From NCBI GenBank assembly GCA_026315105.1, contig CM048744.1, positions 930,309,503-930,373,502 on the forward strand: a stretch of 64,000 bases of DNA. The letters run 5' to 3'. The stretch comes from Locusta migratoria (taxonomy: Eukaryota > Arthropoda > Insecta > Orthoptera > Acrididae). A program made the position numbers and the translations under genes. The notes under the pieces are model-generated. The model was given only the letters and a program-made list of their open reading frames with translations. It was not told the origin of the DNA and made no database searches. This document shows positions 1-10,900 of this stretch, piece after piece. How positions within the stretch are numbered: the stretch's first letter is position 1; every line of letters starts with the position of its first letter.

Positions 1-373
1 TCAGCTAGTACCGTAATACACGGCGTCAGACTGTTACCCCTATAATTACACTGTTCCACAGCTGCGCCAGAACCGAGGACGACACAGATGTGTCCTGCAG
101 TAATTATAGATCTTCTCGTCTGATGATCTAGTGGAGGATTCTGACCCATCCGGTCTTTTTCCGCGGCCTGCCGTGAACCATTCTCTGTATTAATTTCCTT
201 GCTATTTCCATACAGAAAATCGTTTACTTTAAGTCTGGTGGAAAAAGTAATTTAAAATATTCGCTAGTGCTACAATTTTCCACACAGCAACTGGACGTCA
301 CAAAACTCGAGCCGCAACTTGATTTTACTGACAACATTACTAAATCGCGAGAGCCTTGCTAGCTGGGTTTATA

Positions 374-1123
374 TACAGGGGGGAAAGTATTTAAACCGAC
401 AAACTCTGGGATGTTGAAGGGACATCAAAACAAATGTTTTCCCTAATGTCATTTTTTCCTATGAGGAGTATTTAAACTGGTAGATAAAGATTTCTCTGAC
501 GGCAAATTAATTAAACCAACAAACAGTTTTCAATTTTTTTATTACCAGGAGACAATACATTTACACAACACAATTTCATTTACAGTACATTTTCAAAAAT
601 GCTTTCATTGAGACGTAAACAAAGGTTTCACCGTCGGATCATGTTATGTCTGACACGAGTAGAAACCCCAGGAATATCCTGAATTGTTCCTGCTGCTGCT
701 ACTATCTGGGCAACCAGATACTCTTCTGATGCAACAGGGGTTGCGTAAACAAGGTTGTGTATCTCTCCCCGCACAACGTCCAGAGGGGACATACCTGGGG
801 ATCGAGTAGGCCATGGTACTGGACCACCTCTGCCAATCAACGTTTCTGGCAACCGTCGGTCCAGGAATCGACGGACACAACGAATGAAACGTGCGGACGC
901 CCCGTCATGTTAGAACCACATGCGTTGTCTTGTAGGGAACGGGACGTCTTCCAGAAATTCTGGCAATGCTCTGGCGAGAATATTGTAATAGTGCCTGTCA
1001 TTTAATACGGCCTGCATCGTTTTAAATACTCCTCATAGGAAGAAATGATATTAGGGAAAAATATTTGTTTTGGTGTCCCCTGCAACCTCCCAGAGTTTGT
1101 CGGTTTAAATACTTTTCACCTTG
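374..1123 (-). mobile_element. Tc1/mariner-superfamily element, decayed, about 105-bp terminal inverted repeats
   Basis: The two ends are inverted repeats of roughly 105 bp: the left arm around 374-480 (containing AGTATTTAAACCGACAAACT) is mirrored by the right arm around 1020-1123. Both outer ends abut a TA, the target used by Tc1/mariner elements. The interior on the minus strand carries the C-terminal end of a transposase (see the pseudogene entry). At about 750 bp it is too short for an intact transposase, so this is an internally deleted copy. Confidence 0.75.
628..1010 (-). pseudogene. transposase C-terminus (Tc1/mariner-like), truncated
   Basis: The minus-strand reading contains the run GPVPWPTRSPGMSPLD followed by LVYATPVASEEYLVAQIV. 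This matches, from memory, the end of a widespread insect Tc1/mariner-like transposase in which W-P-x-R-S-P-D-x-x-P-L-D holds the last catalytic acidic residue. Only the last quarter of the protein is present; the N-terminal helix-turn-helix and first catalytic Asp are gone. It lies inside the inverted-repeat element and is not a host gene. Confidence 0.7.
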
Positions 1124-2995
1124 TAGATAGTTAATAACCCAATTTTTCGTTAATTTGAAACCACACATTTCTCTTAATGAAACCTAAACTTACAAAGTAT
1201 TTCTCTGGAGGCATAATTCTCAACCGATCGTCATATGTAATATCTTTCATTTTTTCAAATGAATGACTAGAGTAGTTTCACTTTCAGAATTCAAAGACTC
1301 CTCAATTTCTGCGATAAATTATGATTTATAAAAAATTATTTTGTAAATAATATCGCTATCAATTTCAGTTTTAAAATCTTTAATTGATGTTTTACAATGT
1401 TCTGTGTTAATAAAATCACTTTTATTTTTAAGTAAATCATAAATCTCGGCGGTTTATTTGCATAGTTTTCCCCCAAAATGCCATTTACATTTACTAATGT
1501 TTACAAATTTCGCACCAGTTTATTTTAAACTTTATACTCTAAAATATCACTAACATTGACAGAAAACTTAACAAATTGAGTAAACAAACCTCCCTGTGTA
1601 TTTTAGTATTTAGTAGCTACTCATTAGATGGCATATCAATATAATAAATTCGGTTTTTCTAAAGGTAGATTTTTTCGAGGCTGGCAGTTCTAGGAAACGT
1701 AGGAATCGGAAATATCAACGCTTGGTTGTTCTAGGGCTAATTCTTTCATATTGAAAATATTGATAACCGAAAAATGTGTTTATTTCAAACAAGGATGTTA
1801 AGTTCAGATCCATATAAAACTAAACCTATCCAAATAGTGTTGTGTTTGTTTTAATAACACAATTCCCACTGCCACATGATGAATCTATAGCGTTAAGCTA
1901 AGATAAATGTATCAGCAGATAGGCATAATTTTCTAAGTCCTTGTGCACGATTCACATGAGTGAGTGGCTGCGTCTTCCATTGTCGGTTGTTTCCAGTTTT
2001 AATATTCATTCTTCAGTTTCATTAGGTCGTTAGTACTATTCGACCGTTACGCTAACGATAAAGGACTGGTAGCTCATTGATAGTGTTGGCCCTTCCTGGT
2101 TAAGTGGCGTGCATGGGATCAGATACCACCAAAGCCTTTACTTTTTTTATTTTATTTCTTTTTTTATCGCAATTCAAATGTTTCTTGGTTTGGTTAATAT
2201 TTAGTCATTAAATTATATAGGTTTTACTTTTTCAGTATTCTCTTTAGTAAATAACTAATAAGAGTTTGCCAGTTTGATATCTAAAAATAATCTTCCTTGG
2301 AATATTCTAAAAACCTATAAAAGCCTACAACTGCACAATTTTACGGAATTCATATTTAAAACATTACCTACACGAGGCCTAAAAAATAAATTGACTCCAG
2401 TGGGATTCGAACGTGGGGCCGTTGCGTTCATAAATCGGCAGCCCATCCACTCAAACATTTTTTTTTTTATTTTTTATTTTTATTTTTTTGTGGTGGTGGG
2501 GGGAAGGGGGGTTGTTCTGGTCGCTGATCATATTTTTTTTGTGGTTGTTCGATGTGTTCTTGGCTAAGGTTTTTTACTTTACGTATGTGAGAAGCGGTTT
2601 GTTGTAGTAAAGAAATCCACGCGGAATTCTTGTACCTCAATCGTCTCTACGTGCTCCAATAATGTTTTCCAAAGCAAATGCTACTTGAATTAAAGTACAA
2701 TGAATCTCGACATATACCGTATCTTATCTGTTGTGTCGCTTAACGATGTAGACAGCAAGCTGAAGCTGCACAGGCCGCTGTAGTTGGCAACACTCGCTCT
2801 TATGAACTTAGGAATGCGCTACGCTCTGTTCTTCGTCATTATTCGTGCCGGGTAATCATTTGTCCCCCATTGCACATCTCCTCTGAATATGAAATTCCTA
2901 TCTCTTTCAAGGTGTTCTATTTTTATCTTAGCGTGACTGTTTTATCTCTGCCACATATGGCCATTGATTTTCAGTTTTTATTGTTTCTGCATTTT
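1124..2995. other. AT-rich non-coding stretch upstream of the first PKD2 exon seen
   Basis: No long open frame or clear transposon is seen. It should be intron upstream of exon A, because that exon begins with a splice acceptor and not a start codon. It ends in a pyrimidine-rich tract and AG at 2999-3000. A T-rich, G-rich stretch lies near 2460-2560. A tRNA-like module sits at 2384-2452. Confidence 0.5.
2384..2452 (-). repeat. tRNA-like module, probable old SINE head
   Basis: Read on the minus strand it has a box-B-like core, GTTCGAATCCCACTGG, preceded by a box-A-like stretch. No full cloverleaf is convincing. Other tRNA-derived repeats in the window make an old SINE head more likely than a tRNA gene. 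Confidence 0.4.
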
Positions 2996-3000
2996 TTCAG

Positions 3001-3111
3001 ACTTATGTGCTACAAGACAGATAGCAAAGAAACGAGGGAAAGAAGCTGAGGTAAAAGCAACAATCAGAGAATTCTTAATTTTCCTATCATTTTTAGTGAC
3101 TGTGCACTTCG
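3001..3111 (+). CDS. Pkd2: PKD2 exon A: N-terminal linker and S1 helix
   Basis: The acceptor is a T-rich tract ending TTTTTTCAG at 3000; the donor is GTAAGT at 3112. The frame opens with the last two bases of a codon and reads LCATRQIAKKRGKEAE, then the hydrophobic FLIFLSFLVTVHF. This corresponds to the human 'GTRLMEES...LVTYLLFLIVL' region at the start of S1. It ends with one base of a codon, which the next exon completes to Val. The preceding exon was not found. Confidence 0.85.
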
Positions 3112-5295
3112 GTAAGTATTTCTAACATTAGTTCAAAATGTTACTACTATGATTCCTGAATGTTTTCATTTTTCAAGTCTAACAAGATCACATGGGTATT
3201 GGATTATAGAATTTCTTTACATTTAGGGTACAGGAAGTTCAGAACTTAAATAACAATCAGCCAAAGCCATTCGACGCAACTCTAAAAAATTATCGAAAAA
3301 ATCGACTTTGAAGTTTGGCAAGTAACGTAAGTACCAATAATTAAAAGACTTGCAGCATCTGTCGGTGTAGGTCAGGTGGTAGCGTTCTGACCTCACAACC
3401 ATAGAGTCGGTGGTTCGAATTCTCCTGCGACAAATGTTTTTATTCGTTTTTGAATTCAGTTATATAAAACATTTTGGGGTATATAATTCAACGTGTTGTG
3501 TCAGTTTTTATGTGTATGTAGATGGGCTGAACACCTTTTCGTCATGTAAAATGATGGTTGAGTAGGTTATCTGCTTGAAAAGCCATTGGTAACTATGGAG
3601 ACGACTTTCCAAAAACGGCGTCGTAGCTGTTCACAAACTGAAGAATCAAAGACTGCCGTCATTAACTAATAGTGAAGCCAACACTGTAAAAATGTAGCTT
3701 ACATTTTGTTTTGGACCGAAACCATCATTATTAACAACCTTTTATGCTATATAGAAAATTATTATTATAGAAAAACACGTGCATTTTTGGTAAACATTGC
3801 CATTCGATATTGACATCGTGTAAGTATTCGAACACAACGGAAAAAATCTGTCACCGCAGGACTTGAACCACCAATCCAACGCTTGTAAGGCCACGACACT
3901 CTCACCAGAGCTACACTGACAGATATTGCAACTGATTTAATTATTGATACTTACTGTACTTGCAAAACTTCAAAGATGATATTCTCGATAATTTTTAAGA
4001 GTTGTGCCGAATGGTTTTGCCTTATTGTTATTTGAGTCCTGAACATCACGTACCATAACTATCAAACAATTCTAAAATCCGATACTCATGTGGTCTCCTT
4101 GTAAGTAGCAAAGTAAGACACCTAAACAAAATATAGGTACACCAAGACTAATAATGTTATTTAGACAGTAACAAAAATAGCAGTAGAATGGCGTAACAAT
4201 GCACTTTTAGCGGTATGCACGTATTAATTAATTAATAAATAAAGAGAGTGCGCGAGAGAATGGCCTAAATCCGAAACAAATGGCAAAACAAAAACTTACG
4301 CAGTACAAGAGATGATAAAATGTAGCGCTGTCTCAAGCTAGAGTTACTGTAACACCTTCGATAGGCGTGAAATGAAGTTTTTGTTCATTTATTGGATCTA
4401 CTCATTAGAACGAGGTATACATATCATACATCATTGGCTGAATTTAACCCGCACTGCCGACCGTTATGTCAGTTTTCGTGAGCAGGGCCGCTACTTCTCA
4501 ATAAAACAGCTTGGACTCTCAGGGCTGAGTGCACCCTGCTTACCAGCAGCATTCGGCAGAAACGGGCGGTTACCCAGGGGCGGACTAAGGCTGTCGGAGG
4601 CCCAGATCGGCGGCAAAACACAATGAGGTCCCTTTCCATTCAACATACAAATACATGTAACTTCTGAGATTTGGAGCCCCCCTAGGACAAGAGGCATAGG
4701 ACAGTCTAAAAAATAGCTTTCGAGATTTGGAGGTCCTAGAAGGAAAGGGCTAAACGCGCGCTCCCAAAAAAATAAAAATAAATAAATAAAAAATAACAAA
4801 AAAAAAAGAAAGAAACATACAAACCTCTTTGAGGTATTTGGAGCCCCCCCCCCCCCCCCCAGACGAGAGGCCCACTAGTAATTTGTTTATGGACATGTAA
4901 GACGCAATCTTATTGGGTGTCTGAACGCCACGCCTGATTGGCTGCCTTCACCTCCCGTCTTTTATCGTGTCAGCTACCAACATCTACACGTGAAGCAGCA
5001 ACCGTCTACCCAGAAACTGCGTTTTAACTCTTTTTTTTTAAGATGGTATCTGTTTATAATAAAACGGGAATTGATGCATCCTTAGAGGCAACTATACTGT
5101 CCGAAAAAGAAAGATGGTGAAATACAGGGTGTCCCAGCTATCTTGTCCACCCAAAATATCTCTGGAACAATAACAGCTATTGGAAAACGACTTTCACCGG
5201 TATCAATGTACGGCTGGGGCTCATGAATGTACATATTTGGAAACATTCTAAAACGAAAGCAAATGTGTTTTTTAACACAAACTTATGTTGTTGTT

Positions 5296-5357
<62 letters not shown>

Positions 5358-7910
5358 CACCCTATATCTCTTCATCGGAAATCCATAGCATGACAAATCA
5401 CACGCGCTAGCCGCGCGTTTCGCATATTTCAAGCGTCAACTTCGCGTAGCAATATCTCGGGATGTAATTGGAATATTGCGATGCAATCAACGCCATTGTT
5501 TATGTGATTTGTCATGCTATGGATTGCTGAAGAATAAATATAGGGTGTCAATTAAAAAAAAACATAAGTTTGTTTTAAAAACACATTTGCTTTCGGTTTA
5601 GAATGTTTCCAAACATGTACATTCATGGGCCGCAGCCGTACATTGATACCGGTGAAAGTCGTTTTCCAATAGCTGTTATTGTTCCAGAGATATTTTGGGT
5701 GGACAAGATAGCTGGGACACCCTGTATATTGTAACGAATATGAACTTGAATGAGGTATCTGATTATGGAAAATCTTCCTCTGCGTGGTCATGTAGAAACT
5801 CTAGCGCTGCAAAATGGTACAAATGTGGGAAACCTGTTATCTTTACTTAAACTTGTAGCACAGTTTGTGCCACAACTAGCAAACCATCTTAAAAAATGTC
5901 ACGGAACGCCAAGAACTGTATCATAACTATCACCACTAATCCAAAATGAATTCATTCATCTACTGGCATCCACTGTCCGAAATCAACTAATAAATATTAT
6001 GTACTTTTATTTGATTCAGTTCCTGATGTCGCTCATCGAGAGCAAATGTCACAAGTCTTTAGGTATGTAGATGTTGATTTTACTGACAGAAAAGTTGCTA
6101 ATATAGAATGTTTTTTGGGGATTTATTGAATTACATGCTAATGATGCATTCTCAAATAAAAATACAATTTAAGAAAAATTACATTACGATCAGATTTCAT
6201 TACAAAACTGTAGATCACAATGTTGTGATAATGCTGCCGTGATGTCGGGTTACATATCTGGCATTCAACAAAGAATTTTGGAAAAAAAATAAAGCATTAT
6301 TTGTAAATTGTGATAATTACTCGTTAAATTTAGTAGGAGTTACTGCAGCTAAGCAAGATCCAATCGTTGTAGCGTGTTTTTGTTCTTTTTCTCACGTTGA
6401 ATATTACGATGGGAACTATTAAAAATGCTTGAAAGAAAACTGTCAAACATGGAACTAAAACACGATGTAGCGCCAGGGACAAGCGATTAGCGTTATTGTC
6501 GATGGTCTGGAAGAATTAGTAGAACTATTAGAAAAATTTGTGGAGGACAGTACTACCACAAGTGACACCATTCCTGGCGTGAAATCTTGAGGAGAACTGA
6601 TCGCATGCAGGTCAGATTACAAGATCCTAAAATGAATTTTAGAGAAACGTTCCATGATCTTGAATCAGCGACTGAACTTGCAGAAATCCGAGAAAAGTTC
6701 TTTGAACAGGTGATAGAACAGGCTAAGTCCCTCTGTGAAATTTGGGATCTTGATACAACAACCCGTATTCGAATACGTCAAAAAATGTCCGGAGAATTGG
6801 CTGGTGATGTTGCCCTTTCTGCAGAAAGTGAAGTTTCTCGCGTTATGAAAAGCGTTGTTGATCGTCTGCAGTAAGAAATAAGTACAAGATGTCCACACTA
6901 CGTGATCTCAATTCCATATTTGGATTTTTAATGAACGTTGAAACTTTATTAAAGGAAGCTAATGATGATAAGGAATTTGAAAAGAACTGTAAAAATCTGC
7001 GTGAATTTTATAACACAGATTTTAATGGAACATAACTCTGTGTCGAAATATATGGCTGCAAAATATTACTCCGAAATGGGAAAAAAAAACAATGAACCTA
7101 AAACACCAATTGAGCTTCTTACCCTGAGAGTCGCACTTCAATTACTCCTTACTATTTCAGTGTCAATTGCTAGTTGTGAACGTTCAGCAAACTGAAATTA
7201 ATTATTACATATCTACGATCAACTATGGGACAAGATCGCGCAAGTGACCGAGCATTTTTAAGTGTGAAAAGGGGAAATTTTGAATTGATCGACTTTGTTG
7301 AAGTAATTCATGTATAGATAGTACTTATCGGTATTAATGTTTTATAACAGTATGATTGTTAAACAAGATACTTATGTGTAAATGTTTTAACTTTGTTTTC
7401 TTTTTAATTAATTCTACATGATAGAACTTCTGATTTTTCCACTGACCCAGATACATTACCAAATCCAATCCTACTCTTTGTAGCTAGATTTTTGGCTCAC
7501 ATTAAAGCCTAACTTTAACCTGTGTCGCTATTGTCCAAAAATTTCGTATTTTGTACAAGCGCAACTGAGTACTGGCTGTAAAGTTTTATAGATATTTTAA
7601 GGTAGATACGTTCTGCTATAATTTTATAATAAAATTAGAGGAGTACGTTCTATATATTATATTATTATATTATTATGTGTATTTCTGGAAAAAGAGGTCG
7701 CTACAATCAAGTATAGTGTGGTACCACGGCCGGCCGCGGTGGCCGAGGAGACAGTCACGGTCTGCACGGCCACTACGGTCGGGGGTTCGAATCCCCCCTC
7801 GGGCATGGATATTTGTGCCGTCCTAGTTCGTAAGTAGTTCATAAATAGTTTGTAAGTTTAGGGACTGATGACACCGTAGTTAAGTCCCATAAGCTTAACA
7901 AACATTTGAA

Positions 7911-7955
<45 letters not shown>

Positions 7956-10900
7956 CCACTGGAACATTGGAGAGAGCGGGGGGGGGGGGAAGAGACCCAA
8001 TAAAGTGTAGTGTCCCGGGCGCCAGCAACATACGCTTCGACACTGCCTGCACTGTAATATTTGATCAGTAAAAGCATATATAGCATTTTCTGTTCAAAAA
8101 CCTTTATGTAGGTATATTCCGCATTTCTCCATACGGAAGCAAGATTTCTGAAGATAAAATGTCACAATGAACTTTGACACTAGTGAATTCGACTTCTACG
8201 TTAGCAATAAGAACCATACTAGTAGTAGATGAATGGAACTTGGGAACCATGGCGTGAAAGTAACCTCTATTCTTGAAATGGACCTAGAAGCTTGACAGAA
8301 AAAACATAGTAAACTGGATCAAAATAGGCCGAATGCACCTGACCCGTAGTAACCCGAATATTTAAACAAAGCAATCGTGAATTTCCAAGGATCCAGTTGG
8401 AATGTGATGCGTAGCCTTGTCAAAAGTGAAACTTACGGTACCTTTACGTGAAAAAGTCCTTGAGAACAGGGCGGACATCATGACGAGGACGAAATGCCGC
8501 GGCCAGAAGAGACACTCCAACAAGAAACACTGCTAAACGAGCGACGATGTGACACGCACAGGGACACACACATACTGACGGAAGCTCTTGCTGCGCGGCG
8601 GAAGTATTACACGTCCTGCTCGTCCGACGCGCGAAGCGACAATCAGCACCACTCCAAGACCGACACAAACTTCCGTAAGTCACACTGACTGCATACACCG
8701 CCCCACAAAAAAATGCACCCAGTAGTGGTCCAATATTATTCATTCGGTATCGATGCATACCACAAGATGTGAGTAAATGATTAGATTCACACGACTCTGT
8801 AATGTGTAGAAAGCTCACCAGAAAGCATTCGTGAGGTCATCATCCTGTTGTTGCGCATTTGGTAGCAGACAACTGGCGTGAGTCAGACAGTGAAGCAGGA
8901 TGTTTACGTACAATACGAAGCGTCTGCAATGCCTCGCAGATGAATTAGGTAAACTATCTACATCTACACCTTGTCAATGATATCACTGTATTGACAGGGA
9001 TTAGTGATCATGATGTCATAGCGACAATGGTCACCGAAGTTAACAAATACGAGGCGCGTCCAGAAAGTAAGTTCCGTTTCAATTTATCTCCGCTGCAGCG
9101 CTACGATTGAAGTTCCGCACATACGCTGTAGACGACGTGTATCAAGGGGAAGAACGTGAGCCATTTGGAGATCGCTGTCAGTTACGTACGCTTTGTTGTG
9201 CTTGTTTGAAATATCGGCGTTGATTGAAAATCCCGCCACCTGTGAAATCAGGTCGGTGATTCGGTTTCTGAATGCGAGGAAAGTGACACCAAGTGAAATT
9301 TATCGGCAAATTTGCGATGTTTACGACCAAATGCGATGAGTGATTCGATGGTGAAAATATAGGTCCGACAGTTCAATGGCGGGGGTAGTGATTTGCACGA
9401 TGAAGAACGAAGTGGGCGTCCACCTTTCGTTACAGAAAAACTGGTTCACGCGATTGATGACAAGATCCAGGAAAAGCGTAGGTTTACAATTAGTGTTCTC
9501 TCTATGTCTCCCGTAAATTTCACTTCACCAATGACTGGTAGAAGACACAGGCGGCAGATTTCTATGAAGAAGGTATACAAAACCTGGTTCCACGCTATGA
9601 CAAATGCCTGCAAAATTTCGGCAGTTATTTGGAAAAATAGTTTAAGAGTTGTAGAATTTTGTGCAATAAAAATTTCTTCTGTATCTGTGTACAATTTCAT
9701 TTTATCACCAAACGGAACTTACTTTCTGGACGCGCCTCGTAGTTCAAGAACCCTAGGAGAGTGTTTGTGCTAGAAAAAGCAGATAAGCAATTGTTAGCGT
9801 CCCACTTAAGGAATGAATGGACATCGTTTAGTTCCGGTAGGGTGGATGTAGAGGAATGATGGACAGCATTTAAATGCATTGTAAATAAAGCGCTGAAGAA
9901 ATATGTGCTAACAAAGTGGATTCAAGATGGGAAAGACCCACCGTGGTTTAATAGTAGTATTCGAAAAATACTGAGAAAGCAAAGGCGCTTACACTCTCGG
10001 TTCAAAAAAGGTTAAGCAAATCAAATCAGGGAAAAGTCAGTAGACATTCGCGTGTTAGTAAAAAGATCGATGCGTGAAGCTCAAGTTTCGTAGGTAGACC
10101 ACGCCGCAGCGATAAGCGCCGTTGTTGTAATGATTCCCATCCCAGGTCCTGTATCATTTCCGTAACGCTGTCTCCTCTGTATCGTGACAACACAAAACGA
10201 GCTGCCCTTCTTTGAACTCTTTTGATATCTTCCGTCAAACCCACCTGTTAAGGATCCCACACTGGGCTGCAATACTAAAAAAATGGACGGACAAGCGTAT
10301 TATATGCAGCATGTTTAGTAGTTCTGTTGTATATTTTAAGGGTTCTGCCTGTAAAACGCAGTCTCTGGTTCGCCTTTCCCACGACATTACTACGCGTTTT
10401 TTTTTTTCAGATTCTCTGAAGTAATTGTAATTCCTAGATATTTTGTGGAGTTTACGGCCTTTACGTTTGATTGATTTACCTTGTAAACAAAGTTTAACGG
10501 ATTTCTTTTCGTACTCGTGTGGAAGACTTCACACTTCGCATTATTTAGAGTCAATTGCCAATTTTTACACCATAGTGATATCTTATTTAGATCGTTCTGC
10601 ATTCGCTTTTGATTTTACTAGACAGTAAATGACGGCGTCATCTGCATACAACGTAAGAGAGCTACTTAGATTTTTACACAAATCGTTTATGCAAATAAGG
10701 AACAACAGAGGACCAATGACACTACCCTGTGGAAAGCCCGATATCACCTCTGTTTTAGTCGATGCCTTACCACCGATTACTGCAAACTGTGTCACCTCTG
10801 ACAGGAAATCCCCTATCCAGTCGCAAATTTGGGGCGGTATACAATAACTACCAGCGTCATACCTTACCAAAAGATCTTATCGAGACCCGACAATATTATG

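Larger units (their letters stand above)
4575..7330 (+). mobile_element. hAT-type DNA transposon, decayed
   Basis: The left end, CAGGGGCGGACTAAGG at 4575, looks like a hAT terminal repeat. Coding remnants of a DUF4371/ZMYM1-like hAT transposase follow at 5960-7320. No matching right end was found, so the right boundary is the end of recognisable coding sequence. A separate MITE is nested at 5123-5727. A C-rich run lies near 4848-4860. Confidence 0.55.

Noticed and set aside
1..2999. 5' PKD2 exon or promoter
   Set aside because: No frame ends in the needed phase next to a donor with family-like sequence. The poorly conserved N-terminus would be hard to see by eye, so nothing is called.
7729..7815. 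tRNA-like heads with clear A and B boxes (also at 15.2, 19.5, 24.7, 30.3, 37.6, 39.8, 40.3, 43.4, 61.3 kb and others) as tRNA genes
   Set aside because: Each is fused to the same SINE body, many have target duplications, and no good cloverleaf with anticodon stem is seen. They are SINE heads.
8444..8818. 124-codon minus-strand open frame as a host gene
   Set aside because: No recognisable domain, no splice context and an overlapping plus-strand frame. GC-rich local composition explains the lack of stops.
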